The notes under the pieces: generated by a model
Database searches by the model: none
Told to the model about the DNA's origin: nothing
The model's input: only the letters and a program-made list of their open reading frames with translations
Program-made: the position numbers and the translations under genes
Shown: piece after piece, positions 50,337-58,141 of the stretch
Numbering within the stretch: the stretch's first letter is position 1
Layout: the number at the start of each line of letters is the position of its first letter
DNA from: Vulcanimicrobiota bacterium
GTDB taxonomy: Bacteria > Vulcanimicrobiota > Vulcanimicrobiia > Vulcanimicrobiales > Vulcanimicrobiaceae
Reading direction: 5' to 3'
Assembly (NCBI GenBank): GCA_003151115.1
Contig: PLWS01000004.1
Coordinates: 100,548 to 164,547, forward strand
Length of the DNA stretch: 64,000 nucleotides

Positions 50337-50941
50337 AGATAAGAGCGCTGGACGCGCTTTTGCCGGCTACTCGCCGAGGCATCCTCGCGGCTACCTTCGG
50401 ACGACCCGACAAAGCGTGGTACGTATCCGAGCTGGCGCGCCGAATGAGGGTGCCGGCGTCGAGTCTTCAGCGCGAGCTTCGGGACCTCACGATCGCCGAA
50501 ATACTGAAGAGCCATCGGCAGGGGCGCATGGTGTACTATCAAGCCAATGCAGACTCTCCGATCTTTCCCGATCTGTATGGCTTATTGCTGAAAACGGCTG
50601 GTTTGGTGGACGTCTTGTCGGACGCGCTGAGGCCGCTGGCGGCCAAGATAAGGGTTGCCTTCGTTTTCGGTTCAATAGCGAGTGGAGGTGAGCAGAGTAA
50701 GAGTGACGTCGACCTGATGGTCGTAGGCACCGTGCCGTCCATCGAGCTTGCGCGGCCTCTACTGCGGGCGCGCGAACTTATCGGGCGGGAGATTAATCCA
50801 ATCGTCTATTCGCCCGCGGAGTTTGCGCAGAAGCGTGCTGAAAACAACCATTTCTTGAAGCGCGTGTTCGAAAGTCCTAGGCTGATCGTGTTAGGAGACG
50901 AAGATGAGTTGGGCCCGGCTGGAAAAACGAGGCTTCGTTGA
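50330..50941 (+). CDS. HTH plus minimal nucleotidyltransferase (MNT) antitoxin-type protein
   Basis: 203 residues. Residues 1-~90 form an ArsR-like winged helix (YVSELARRMRVPASSLQREL); ~105-175 form a nucleotidyltransferase with FGSIASGGEQSKSDVDLMV (GS...DxD). In MNT/HEPN modules the MNT protein neutralises the HEPN RNase, by AMPylation in studied cases; the fused HTH suggests it also represses its own promoter. Overlaps the HEPN-like gene by 38 bp. Confidence 0.85.
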   Translation: MRKIRALDALLPATRRGILAATFGRPDKAWYVSELARRMRVPASSLQRELRDLTIAEILKSHRQGRMVYYQANADSPIFPDLYGLLLKTAGLVDVLSDALRPLAAKIRVAFVFGSIASGGEQSKSDVDLMVVGTVPSIELARPLLRARELIGREINPIVYSPAEFAQKRAENNHFLKRVFESPRLIVLGDEDELGPAGKTRLR

Positions 50942-51356
50942 AGCTTTAGCGCCTGACAAGGGCGAGCTCGACGGTTTGCGCTCAATTGTAAAGGAAAAAA
51001 TTCGGGATGCGACCGCCGCCCAGGCCGCAGGCCTTTCAGCAGACTCGCGCTTCACGTTGGCCTACGATGCGGCGCGGAATCTGGCGATGATAGTGGTAAG
51101 AGCCACTGGTTACCGCCCACGCCACGAGGACGGCGGCGGGCATGGCAGCACGTTTCTAGCTTTGAAAACAGCGGAGCCCGCTTTTACGACGGAGGCCGAA
51201 TATTTCGACACCTGCCGCGGCAAGCGACATACCGGTCTATACGACTATGCCGGCGGCGTCACCGACACCGAGGCAGACGAGTTACTAAAGACCGCCCAGC
51301 AATTCGCTAAGGATGCCGAAGCGTGGGTTGCCGCGCGCCATCCGCATCTCGTTTGA
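50904..51356 (+). CDS. HEPN-like protein paired with MNT
   Basis: 150 residues, helical. ATG 50904 with GGAGACGAAG before it, inside the end of the MNT gene. SRFTLAYDAARNLAMIVVRA and a late CRGKRHTGLYDYAGG resemble HEPN/DUF-type small toxins or substrate-binding partners; the Arg-His/Tyr cluster may be the RNase site. Position after an HTH-MNT gene strongly supports a toxin-antitoxin-like pair. Confidence 0.72.
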   Translation: MSWARLEKRGFVEALAPDKGELDGLRSIVKEKIRDATAAQAAGLSADSRFTLAYDAARNLAMIVVRATGYRPRHEDGGGHGSTFLALKTAEPAFTTEAEYFDTCRGKRHTGLYDYAGGVTDTEADELLKTAQQFAKDAEAWVAARHPHLV

Positions 51357-51468
51357 CAGTCCGACGCGCTGATTAACAGTCAGCCCCTCTACTCGCTCGC
51401 TGCTAAGATCACGATGGCGGATTTCGAGGCGTCGGTCCAAGCGGCTTGGCGTACTATCGGATTCGTAA

Positions 51469-52308
51469 GGTATTCGAACGCCAGTTGCATTTCTTCGCGC
51501 GAGCAGGCGCGCTGCCGCGGGCTCTTCGGACATTAAGTACAACCCGTCTACCGGGGCGTTCAGCAATTTCTTCACGTTCCCGTTTGGCCAAAACGCACAT
51601 CCGCGTTACATGGCGTTGGCGGGCGACGGGTTCGTTTACCAAACCGGACTCTTCGGAGGTTGTGTCTCCGGCGCTACGTCTCCGTGCGGTGCGATCAATC
51701 AGCTTTCTGCGGGCTGTGCGAACGGGATTTGCGCGAACTCGGTCGGCACGGTTGACAATCAGGCGATGCCCGACGACGTCGCCGGCGGAAGTGCTGCCGT
51801 CGCGTATACCGATTTGTGGTGGGAAGGCTTGGGCTTACGCGCGACGGGCACGGGAAACGCGATCGAAATTCCGCTCGCCGTAAATCCGTATAGCGCCACG
51901 AACTTCGGAATTGCTCCCGAGGGCGTAACCATCGCCGCCGATGGCACGATCTGGTTTATCACCTACGCGCAACAAGCCAATGGTAAACTTGCGATGGAAC
52001 GCGCGGTCTTCACGCCGGCCTGGAGCATTTGGCCAGGAAAATCGCTGGCGCTTGCCACGAACACCAACATGCTCATCGGCATCATGGAATCTCCCGACAA
52101 GACCAACGGACCGTTTACCTCTACCATTTCGAATACCAGTGTCTGCGGCTTACAAGGGGCAAACTTCTCGCGTAACGGGCATCTTTTCGGATTAGCGCCG
52201 GGCACGTGCATCATTACGATCACCGACGCACACGGGCGCAGCGATACTATCAACGTAACGGTTTCCACCACGGCGCCCGCGGCTGCCGCACGGCGGACGG
52301 AGCAATAG
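51469..52308 (+). pseudogene. C-terminal remnant of a beta-propeller (Vgb/SMP-30-like) protein
   Basis: A coherent frame runs from 51469, just after a stop, to 52308. Protein-like sequence begins by about 51520 (SSDIKYNPSTGAFSNFFTFP), but the first ATG is at 51610, inside a blade. GVTIAADGTIWFITYAQQ is a propeller blade of the virginiamycin-lyase/gluconolactonase style. The usual signal peptide and early blades are absent, so this is most likely a truncated gene; translation from 51610 (232 residues) would give a partial propeller. Confidence 0.6.
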
Positions 52309-52315
52309 CCGTCTT

Positions 52316-53284
52316 TTAGGGTACGGTTACGACGACTTTGGCGCGGGCGTGGCCGGTGTCAACATAGCGCATGGCTTCGGCGGTTTCGCCGAGCGGGTAG
52401 CGTCGATCGATAGCCGGCTTGAGTTTTCCGGCTGCCATGAGCTGGGCCAGCGTGGCGAGGTCGGCTTGGTTCACCTTCGCGATGAACGTTATGAATTTTT
52501 GCTTGCCGGCGCGTGACAGAAGAAGCGGCGTTAAAATGTGCTTCATGAGGAGAGGGATTGTCATGTTGTGTGGGCCGCCCGCGATGGCGCAGATGCCGTC
52601 CGGCTTGAGGATGCGGCGGTAGTCTGAGAACGGACGACTGGCGGCGTTGTCGAGGATGACGTCGTAGGTTTGCGTTTCTTTTGTGAAGTCGGTTTCTGTG
52701 TAGTCGATGACGCGATCGGCGCCGAGCGAGCGGACCATATCCACATTTTTTGTGCTGCAGACGGCGGTGACGTTCGCGCCCAACGCTTTGGCAATTTGCA
52801 CGGAGAAGGTTCCGACGCCGCCCGACGCGCCGTTGATCAGCACGCGCTGGCCGGGCTGGAGATGTCCCTTGTCACGCAGACCTTGCAACGCGGTCAAGCC
52901 GCAGATCGGCGTGGCGGCGGCTTCTTCGAACGTTACGTTATGCGGTTTCGCGACGAGCCGCGTTTCTTTCGCACAGCCATACTCGGCGAAGGAGCCGCGG
53001 CACACGCCGAAGACCGCGTCGCCGGGTTTAAATTGCGTGACGGTTTTGCCGACGGCTTCGACGACGCCGGCCATGTCGGTGCCGGGGCGAATCTTCGGCT
53101 TGCGAAAGCCGAGCATCAGACGCATGACGTAGGGACGGCCACTCAAGAAACGCCAGTCCGGCGCGTTGATCGACGCGGCGTGGATTTTTACTAACACCTG
53201 GTCGTCGGTAGGCGTCGGTTTTTCGATATCGACGAGCTTGAGGACGTCGGCCGAGCCATAGGCGGAATAGACTATAGATTTCAC
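52316..53284 (-). CDS. Quinone-oxidoreductase-like MDR family dehydrogenase
   Basis: 322 residues, zinc-independent medium-chain dehydrogenase fold. PGTDMAGVVEAVG, GDAVFGVCRGSFAEY, and nucleotide-binding VLINGASGGVGTFSVQIAKALG are typical of NADPH quinone or enoyl reductases. The structural zinc cysteines are absent. GTG start. Substrate unknown. It converges on the propeller remnant, 7 bp apart. Confidence 0.92.
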   Translation of the reverse strand: MKSIVYSAYGSADVLKLVDIEKPTPTDDQVLVKIHAASINAPDWRFLSGRPYVMRLMLGFRKPKIRPGTDMAGVVEAVGKTVTQFKPGDAVFGVCRGSFAEYGCAKETRLVAKPHNVTFEEAAATPICGLTALQGLRDKGHLQPGQRVLINGASGGVGTFSVQIAKALGANVTAVCSTKNVDMVRSLGADRVIDYTETDFTKETQTYDVILDNAASRPFSDYRRILKPDGICAIAGGPHNMTIPLLMKHILTPLLLSRAGKQKFITFIAKVNQADLATLAQLMAAGKLKPAIDRRYPLGETAEAMRYVDTGHARAKVVVTVP

Positions 53285-53385
53285 CTTTAGTGGTTACCGG
53301 GGCGGGTTCGGCGTTGTTTCGGGCGCATGCGAGATGCTCACAAGGCGGCAATAGGCCGGTCACGAACGGGCCGTATTCTCAGGCC

Positions 53386-53784
53386 ATGAGCGAAATAAGC
53401 GGCGAAGCCATCCTGCAGCGGTTCGACCAGCAATCGGAGCGGTTCGACCAGCAATCGGAGCGGTTCGACCAGCAATCGGAGCGGTTCGATCAGCTATCGG
53501 AGCGGTTCGATCAGCTATCGGAGCGGCTCGATCAGTAGTCCGTGCGGCTCGATCAGGTCTTTGAGTATCTTCAGCAGTTTTCTGCTACGACGGCTAGCTA
53601 CTTTCAGAAGGTGGACGCGCGATTCGAGCGGATCGAGGCGCGACTGGATGGCCTCGAAACGAGAGTGGCCGGTCTTGAGGGCCACATGCGAGGACTTGAG
53701 TTGCGTATGGACCGGCTTGAGGATTGCGTCCGGATTGGATTTACGGGCGTAAACGAACGGCTGCAGAGACTAGAAGCCGCATAG
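53386..53784 (+). pseudogene. Coiled-coil protein gene with in-frame amber in a 21-bp tandem repeat
   Basis: ATG 53386 (TATTCT 6 nt upstream) opens 50 codons of heptads (RFDQQSE x3, RFDQLSE x2, RLDQ), then TAG at 53536. The same frame continues (SVRLDQVFEYLQQF, ARFERIEARLDGLE, ERLQRLEAA) to a TAA... at 53784, together 132 codons plus the amber. In the repeat the TAG occupies a Gln/Leu position (CAA or CTA elsewhere), so one substitution explains it. Related to the intact gene at 11536. Either a pseudogene or two short peptides (second from GTG 53542). Confidence 0.65.
53398..53556 (+). repeat. 21-bp tandem repeat (heptad-coding minisatellite)
   Basis: Unit CGGTTCGACCAGCAATCGGAG, about six full copies plus degenerate ends; later copies carry CTA for CAA and CTC for TTC. 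Copy-number change would lengthen or shorten the coiled coil by exact heptads. Confidence 0.85.
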
Positions 53785-53787
53785 CGT

Positions 53788-54519
53788 CTAGATCTTGCAT
53801 TCGTCTGAAGACTGCAGGATTGTCGCCGCCGCTCGATTTTCGAGGGCCTCTTCATTCCATTGGTAGGTCGTTAAATTGTTGAAGAGCTGCGCAAACTTCG
53901 TATAACCCAAGAGGCCGAGATCGACAGTTTCCGGAGTCGCACGCGGTACCGGAGATGCTTGTGGTTCTTGAAACGCAGAGCTGTTCGCCGACGGGATTAC
54001 GATTGGCGTGTCCTTGAGCGGCTCGATAGGCGCTTTGAGGCCGTCGCCGTGCCCCAGGAGCCGGTTTCCGTTGTAGCTGTAATACGTGCCGCTCAGAACG
54101 TTTAGGGCTTGATTTTGGTGGTCGATAATGTCTCGCAACTCTTTTTGCATCTGCGCGAGCCGGCGATCGTCTTCGCTTTGGGGTTGAGCCGGGAACCGGC
54201 GCGTATCGTTTAGGAGCGCCTGCGCTGTTTCAAGATTTTGCGCAATCTCGCCGATCTTCGGATTGAGTTGGTTGATATCCATGTCGATAACCATACCCGT
54301 ATTGGAGCTCGAAATTTTGTCACGCGCCATCTTGAGAAAGAGCGTTTTCGTGTCATCGACCACGATATTATTTTGAATGAGCGCTTGCACGGCGTGGCCA
54401 ATGTTCTGGCGCAGCGTGGTGCAAAACGAGGACGATCGGACGTGAACGATGGTCTTCAGCGGCGTCGGCGTTGGTGAAGGTTGGAAAGCGATGACTGATG
54501 CCAGTGCTACACCCAGCAT
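53788..54519 (-). CDS. Exported protein of unknown function
   Basis: 243 residues. Short hydrophobic signal (MLGVALASVIAFQ) then Pro-rich linker PSPTPTP. The middle is helical (ARDKISSSNTGMVIDMDINQ; RLAQMQKELRDIIDHQNQAL); the end is Pro/Gln-rich. No family recognised. It has a perfect TATAAT 6 nt before its ATG, and a GGCGG-CTAA-CCGCC inverted repeat in the promoter spacer, which could be a regulator site. Confidence 0.68.
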   Translation of the reverse strand: MLGVALASVIAFQPSPTPTPLKTIVHVRSSSFCTTLRQNIGHAVQALIQNNIVVDDTKTLFLKMARDKISSSNTGMVIDMDINQLNPKIGEIAQNLETAQALLNDTRRFPAQPQSEDDRRLAQMQKELRDIIDHQNQALNVLSGTYYSYNGNRLLGHGDGLKAPIEPLKDTPIVIPSANSSAFQEPQASPVPRATPETVDLGLLGYTKFAQLFNNLTTYQWNEEALENRAAATILQSSDECKI

Positions 54520-54525
54520 GGGGAT

Positions 54526-54550
54526 ATTATACGGCGGTTAGCCGCCCGGA
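54526..54550 (-). promoter_or_regulatory. Leaderless-type promoter of the exported protein gene
   Basis: On the minus strand TATAAT (54531-54526) is followed by 6 nt and the ATG. GGCGG and CCGCC (about 54534-54547) flank CTAA in the spacer, an operator-like inverted repeat. The -35 region is weak (TTTGTC). Confidence 0.6.
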
Positions 54551-54595
54551 CAAAGCCGCGGAGCGGGCGGAAGCATCTGAAAGATGTTGAGGCTA

Positions 54596-54624
54596 TTGAC
54601 TAATAGGACTTAGTCCACTAGACT
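54596..54624 (+). promoter_or_regulatory. vapBC promoter and operator palindrome
   Basis: TTGACT (54596-54601), 17-bp spacer, TAGACT (54619-54624), then 6 nt to the GTG start at 54631. GGACTTAGTCC (54606-54616) is an 11-bp palindrome in the spacer, a likely VapB/VapBC autoregulation site. Confidence 0.65.
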
Positions 54625-54630
54625 AATGGT

Positions 54631-54864
54631 GTGAAGCGGGCGAATATTCATGAGGCCAAAACGGCCTTCTCGGCGCTGATTAAGGACGTCCAAGCCGGCG
54701 AAGAGATCGTCATCGCTAAAGCCGGCGTTCCGGTTGCGCGATTAGTTCCTGTCGGAACGAATCCGCATAAGCGCGAGCTCGGTTACGATGAAGGGCTTCC
54801 TTTTCGCATTGCTCCGGACTTCGATACGTTCGTACCGGACGAATTCAAAGAGTATGTCGAGTGA
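54631..54864 (+). CDS. vapB: Phd/YefM-type antitoxin
   Basis: 77 residues. MKRANIHEAKTAFSALIKDV and GEEIVIAKAGVPVARLVPVG are the Phd/YefM DNA-binding fold; the C-terminal tail (FDTFVPDEFKEYVE) is the flexible toxin-binding part. GTG start directly after a promoter, with no room for a ribosome-binding site. Overlaps the toxin gene by GTGA. Confidence 0.92.
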   Translation: MKRANIHEAKTAFSALIKDVQAGEEIVIAKAGVPVARLVPVGTNPHKRELGYDEGLPFRIAPDFDTFVPDEFKEYVE

Positions 54865-55256
54865 AGTTATTACTCGATACGCACGTCTGGCTTTGGATGG
54901 GGCTCGAACGCAAACGCCTGGGCCGGCGAACGCGGGCGCTCTTAGAAGATCCGGAAAATGACCTGGGGATATCCGTTGCCAGCGCTTGGGAAATCATTCT
55001 TAAGACAGCACGCGGAAAACTCGAGCTCCCAATGGAGCCGTCCGAATACATCCGAACGCGATTCCGGCGGGCAGGTGCAACGGTGTTGCCAATCACTCTC
55101 GATCACGTTCTGGCGCTTGCCTCGCTGAAAGACGGGCACAGCGATCCTTTCGATCGCATTCTGATCGCGCAAGCGCTCGCGGAAAACCGCACTCTTGTTA
55201 CCGCCGATAAACGGCTCTTGGATTATCCGATTTTGAGTGTCGACGCGCGCGCTTAA
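54861..55256 (+). CDS. vapC: PIN-domain toxin
   Basis: 131 residues. Acidic RNase site visible: Asp6 (LLLDTHVWLW), Glu44 (SAWEI), Asp95/Asp98 (HSDPFDRILIAQA) and Asp116 (VTADKRLL). VapC toxins cleave tRNA or rRNA when the antitoxin is lost. GTG start overlapping the antitoxin stop. Confidence 0.95.
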   Translation: MKLLLDTHVWLWMGLERKRLGRRTRALLEDPENDLGISVASAWEIILKTARGKLELPMEPSEYIRTRFRRAGATVLPITLDHVLALASLKDGHSDPFDRILIAQALAENRTLVTADKRLLDYPILSVDARA

Positions 55257-55301
55257 GCCTCGACGCACGGTGTCGGTCCTGTTGCTGTAGAAAGTGGCGA
55301 T

Positions 55302-55550
55302 GTGCCCATTCAATTAACGAATTCCGAGCAGCGTAAGAAGCGACTGCGCGGGCTGCGCAGATACTTTTGGCTCGCGACGGTTATTTCGGTACTTTGGATT
55401 GCCGTAGCGTTGTGGGCGCTGTTTGCCAACGCCGCAGCCACGAAAACGACGGCTTACCTGCAGCTGGGTGCTGCGATTGTGTGGGGACTCGTCGCGTGGC
55501 GCGGCTACGTCGCGGCGCACAAGTTCGAGTTGGAAAATACCGACGAATAA
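55302..55550 (+). CDS. Small two-helix membrane protein
   Basis: 82 residues with two hydrophobic helices (FWLATVISVLWIAVALWALF; YLQLGAAIVWGLVAWRGYVA) and a Lys/Arg-rich N-terminus. GTG start at 55302 (an overlapping ATG at 55300 is out of frame). Function unknown; no operon partner. Confidence 0.6.
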   Translation: MPIQLTNSEQRKKRLRGLRRYFWLATVISVLWIAVALWALFANAAATKTTAYLQLGAAIVWGLVAWRGYVAAHKFELENTDE

Positions 55551-55558
55551 TTAGCGGC

Positions 55559-55601
55559 GCTTCGACTGGGGCGCCTTATGGCGCCCGCTCAGGATGACAC
55601 C
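55559..55601 (+). repeat. Single modular repeat
   Basis: CTTCGACTGGGGCGCC-TTAT-GGCGCCC hairpin with tail GCTCAGGATGACA, a hybrid of the hairpin usually found with the CCATGACA tail and the GGATGACA tail. Confidence 0.85.
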
Positions 55602-55669
55602 ATGTTTGAAGCCAATCGAATATGCGGGTAAGGTCTTGCTCGGTTCATCGAACCAGAAGCGAGGAAGCG

Positions 55670-56872
55670 ATGGCTAGATTCCCACACGCATTTATGGCGC
55701 TGGTTCTGGCGAGCGGTATTCTCTCAACGATCCTGATCGCGCCGCCCGCAGCCCTAGCGCAACAACCGGCTCCCGGACAAAAACCGGCCGCCGCCCAAAA
55801 ACAACCAGCCACAAAAGCAGCTAAATCTCCTCAGTCCGCGCCGAAGGCGCAAGCCAAGACGCACACTGCGCCGGCGGCTCAAGCCAAGACGCATACTGCG
55901 CCGGCGGCTCAAGTGAAGACGCATACTGCGCCGGCGGCTCAAGCCAAGACGCATACTGCGCCGGCGGCTCAAGCAAAGACGCACGCTGCGCCGGCAGCTC
56001 AAGCCAAGACGCATACTGCGCCGGCGGCTAAAATGCCCGCGCAGAAAACGCACGTTACGCCGCACGCGCAGGTGAAGACGAATATCACGCCACGGGCACA
56101 AGTTAAGACTAAGACGGTCTTCACAAAAGCTAGAGTCGTGCGGATTCAGAACGTGAATGCGGTCAGATTCAAATCGATCGCGCAGTCCAAAATGGTGGTC
56201 CGCCACGTTATCGTATCGCGCACTGTATGGCAGCGATTCAGAATCAAGCATGCTGCCCTGCGCAATGTCACGTACCTAACCGGACGAGTCGTGCGCAAAG
56301 GCAACGGCGTTCTCGTGTTGCGTGAACCCAACGGTGACGAAGTGCCGGTGGCGATGCAAACCGTTTACGTGAATCAAACCGAGTTTGTGCCCGGATCGAC
56401 TGTTGTTGTTCCGGCTCAGTTTGTCAACGGCCAGTTCGTGATGCTACCGGCATTCAGCCAGGTGGATGAACAGCTTCCGCTGGCGGCACCGGCCGTGGCG
56501 CCTTGCGCGATCAACGATCGCGACGCCGACGACAACGGCTACACCGGCTACTATGCACCGGCAGCGGCTTGCTACAACAATGACGGCGATGCCGATGACG
56601 GTTACGGTTACACGTACGGCGCTTTGCCTGCGTCATATGGCGTGCCGTCGGCGTTTTCAAGCGCGTACGTTCCGGTGGTGGCATCGGGTTTCGTCATCAC
56701 TTCATCGGGCTCGAACGTCGTCTTGCTGACGTCGAACTTTACGCCGATGGTCGTGAACGCTTCGGCCGCGATGGCGGCAGGCGCAACGAACGGAGCACTG
56801 ACACCGGGGCGTTACGTTACGGTCTACGGCTATAACGTCAACAACGCACTAGTCGCCACTTCGTTCATGTAA
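55670..56872 (+). CDS. Exported protein with decapeptide repeats
   Basis: 400 residues. ATG 55670 after GAGGA; signal peptide (LASGILSTILIAPPAALAQ). Residues ~45-140 are low-complexity Ala/Lys/Pro/Gln, with six near-identical copies of QAKTHTAPAA. The middle (RVVRKGNGVLVLREPNGDEV) looks like a small beta barrel of the DUF5666 or OB kind. The end is Gly/Tyr/Ala-rich (DADDNGYTGYY), finishing in GALTPGRYVTVYGYNVN. Likely a cell-surface or wall-associated protein; function unknown. Confidence 0.72.
   Translation: MARFPHAFMALVLASGILSTILIAPPAALAQQPAPGQKPAAAQKQPATKAAKSPQSAPKAQAKTHTAPAAQAKTHTAPAAQVKTHTAPAAQAKTHTAPAAQAKTHAAPAAQAKTHTAPAAKMPAQKTHVTPHAQVKTNITPRAQVKTKTVFTKARVVRIQNVNAVRFKSIAQSKMVVRHVIVSRTVWQRFRIKHAALRNVTYLTGRVVRKGNGVLVLREPNGDEVPVAMQTVYVNQTEFVPGSTVVVPAQFVNGQFVMLPAFSQVDEQLPLAAPAVAPCAINDRDADDNGYTGYYAPAAACYNNDGDADDGYGYTYGALPASYGVPSAFSSAYVPVVASGFVITSSGSNVVLLTSNFTPMVVNASAAMAAGATNGALTPGRYVTVYGYNVNNALVATSFM
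55855..56034 (+). repeat. 30-bp tandem repeat encoding decapeptides
   Basis: Six successive 30-bp units encoding QAKTHTAPAA with one or two changes each (AAG-ACG-CAT-ACT core), followed by degenerate copies to about 56115. Near-identity at DNA level implies recent expansion. Confidence 0.85.
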
Positions 56873-56892
56873 TCCGTGAGAGGGGGTCGCGT

Positions 56893-57591
56893 TTACGCGA
56901 CCCTCGACTCGCTTCGCTCGCTCGGGCGTGGTTCGCCCTTCGACACGCGCATCGAAGATGCACTACTCAGGATGACACCACAGGGAACCGCTGCGCTCAA
57001 CGTGGGTGGGTGGTGCCAGCCTGTTATGATGGCGCGCAGGTTGTTGCGCAAACCGGTTGTCGCGACCATCACCATATGCCCGACGAAAAAAAGCGCGAGT
57101 TCGAGACCGAAGCCGAGATGCCAGAGCGCGACGTCCTTGCGACCGCCGAAAAATTGTGTTACTGGACGGAAGAGCGGAAGATGCGGCCACATCGCCATGC
57201 CGGTTGCGGCCATTAGGGGGCCCATCGTCAGCAGGACGATTGTGTAGGCGAGTTTTTGCAGCGGGTTGTAGTCGGCATAGACGGGCGCGATTTTGCGTAA
57301 CCGGGTGTAGTAGGCGATCATCGGCACGAGCCCGGCTGCGTCACGCGGGCCGAAGAGTAATTTCGAAAGGCTGCCGCTGAGCACGCCGCCGGCAAGATAG
57401 ATCAGCCCGCTTGCAATCATCGTTAAGCCGAAGTACTGGTGCAGACTATTAACCCGGGGCAACCAATGCTGATGGAAATATATCTGAGAGCCGCTGATTA
57501 CCAAGCCCATGAACGCGACGAAGAATATCGCATGCGTCACGCGGGTGACCAGCGAGTGGCGGTAGGCTGGGACGGGGCGGTGGCGTCTCAT
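56893..57591 (-). CDS. Cytochrome b561-like membrane protein with repeat-derived C-terminus
   Basis: About 232 residues from ATG 57591, which has TACACT exactly 6 nt upstream; ATG 57612 is the alternative. Four membrane helices with candidate haem-ligand histidines (TRVTHAIFFVAF, HQYFGL, HLGFGLELALFFVGHMV), like the membrane subunit of formate dehydrogenases or molybdopterin oxidoreductases. No partner enzyme is next to it. The last ~27 residues (VILSSASSMRVSKGEPRPSE...) are read from an intergenic repeat. Confidence 0.8.
   Translation of the reverse strand: MRRHRPVPAYRHSLVTRVTHAIFFVAFMGLVISGSQIYFHQHWLPRVNSLHQYFGLTMIASGLIYLAGGVLSGSLSKLLFGPRDAAGLVPMIAYYTRLRKIAPVYADYNPLQKLAYTIVLLTMGPLMAATGMAMWPHLPLFRPVTQFFGGRKDVALWHLGFGLELALFFVGHMVMVATTGLRNNLRAIITGWHHPPTLSAAVPCGVILSSASSMRVSKGEPRPSERSESRVA
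56897..56984 (+). repeat. Modular repeat forming the 3' end of the cytochrome b gene
   Basis: CCCTCGACTCGCTTCGCTCG, GCCCTTCGACAC, hairpin GCGCATC-GAA-GATGCAC, tail CTCAGGATGACA. Plus orientation; its complement encodes the C-terminal tail of the minus-strand cytochrome. Confidence 0.82.
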
Positions 57592-57635
57592 GCCGTTAGT
57601 GTAGCGGCGCATTCTGATAGAAAACGGAGAAGTAG

Positions 57636-57664
57636 TTGCGCGCGGCGCCGGACTAAGGTACTTT
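57636..57664 (+). promoter_or_regulatory. Leaderless-type promoter
   Basis: TTGCGC (57636-57641), 17-bp spacer, TACTTT (57659-57664), 6 nt, ATG 57671. Same -35 (TTGCGC) as the HigBA-like promoter. Confidence 0.6.
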
Positions 57665-57670
57665 TAATAT

Positions 57671-58039
57671 ATGGTTCTTCGGATTCTTGCGGCGGCTCTC
57701 TCGGTTGCCGTACTGAGCGGACTACCGCTTGCCGGGCAGGCGCAAACCGTGCCGTGCATTTCTTGTGCGATCGCTCGCCAAGATGCGGCGGCTTCCGCGG
57801 CGGCTAATCGTGCGATCGTTCAGCAGCAACTGCAGTCAGATTTACAGACGCGTTTAGGCGCGCAGCAAGCGACGCTGCAGAACCAGCAGCTGCTCAATAC
57901 GTTTCAGCTGCAGTCGTCGCTCAACCAAAACGACTGGGCCATGCGGCAGATCCTGCTTCAAGAGCAGCTCAATTTGCTTCGGCTCGAAGCCACACAGCAC
58001 GCGGCAAAAGCTAAGAGCAAGAAGCCGCACTCGCATTAG
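57671..58039 (+). CDS. Small exported Gln-rich coiled-coil protein
   Basis: 122 residues. Signal peptide (AALSVAVLSGLPLAGQAQ), a CISC pair just after cleavage, then a long Gln/Leu helix (QQQLQSDLQTRLGAQQATLQ) and a Lys/His-rich end. No family recognised. No ribosome-binding site; a promoter lies immediately upstream. Divergent from the cytochrome gene. Confidence 0.7.
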   Translation: MVLRILAAALSVAVLSGLPLAGQAQTVPCISCAIARQDAAASAAANRAIVQQQLQSDLQTRLGAQQATLQNQQLLNTFQLQSSLNQNDWAMRQILLQEQLNLLRLEATQHAAKAKSKKPHSH

Positions 58040-58041
58040 CC

Positions 58042-58128
58042 GCGCCCTTGGACTGGCGCGCCTTCGGCGCGCTGCTCAGGGTCCTTCGACAAGCTCAGGA
58101 TGACAGAGGTGCGCTGCTCACCATGACA
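58042..58128 (+). repeat. Intergenic modular repeat cluster
   Basis: CCCTTGGACTGGCGCGCC-TTC-GGCGCGCTG hairpin, GGTCCTTCGACAAGCTC tail AGGATGACA, then TGCTCACCATGACA. Confidence 0.83.
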
Positions 58129-58141
58129 ATACTACGCAATA

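Noticed and set aside
51285..51575. Minus-strand 96-codon frame over the HEPN 3' end and propeller remnant
   Set aside because: No recognisable features and it overlaps better-supported sequence on the plus strand.
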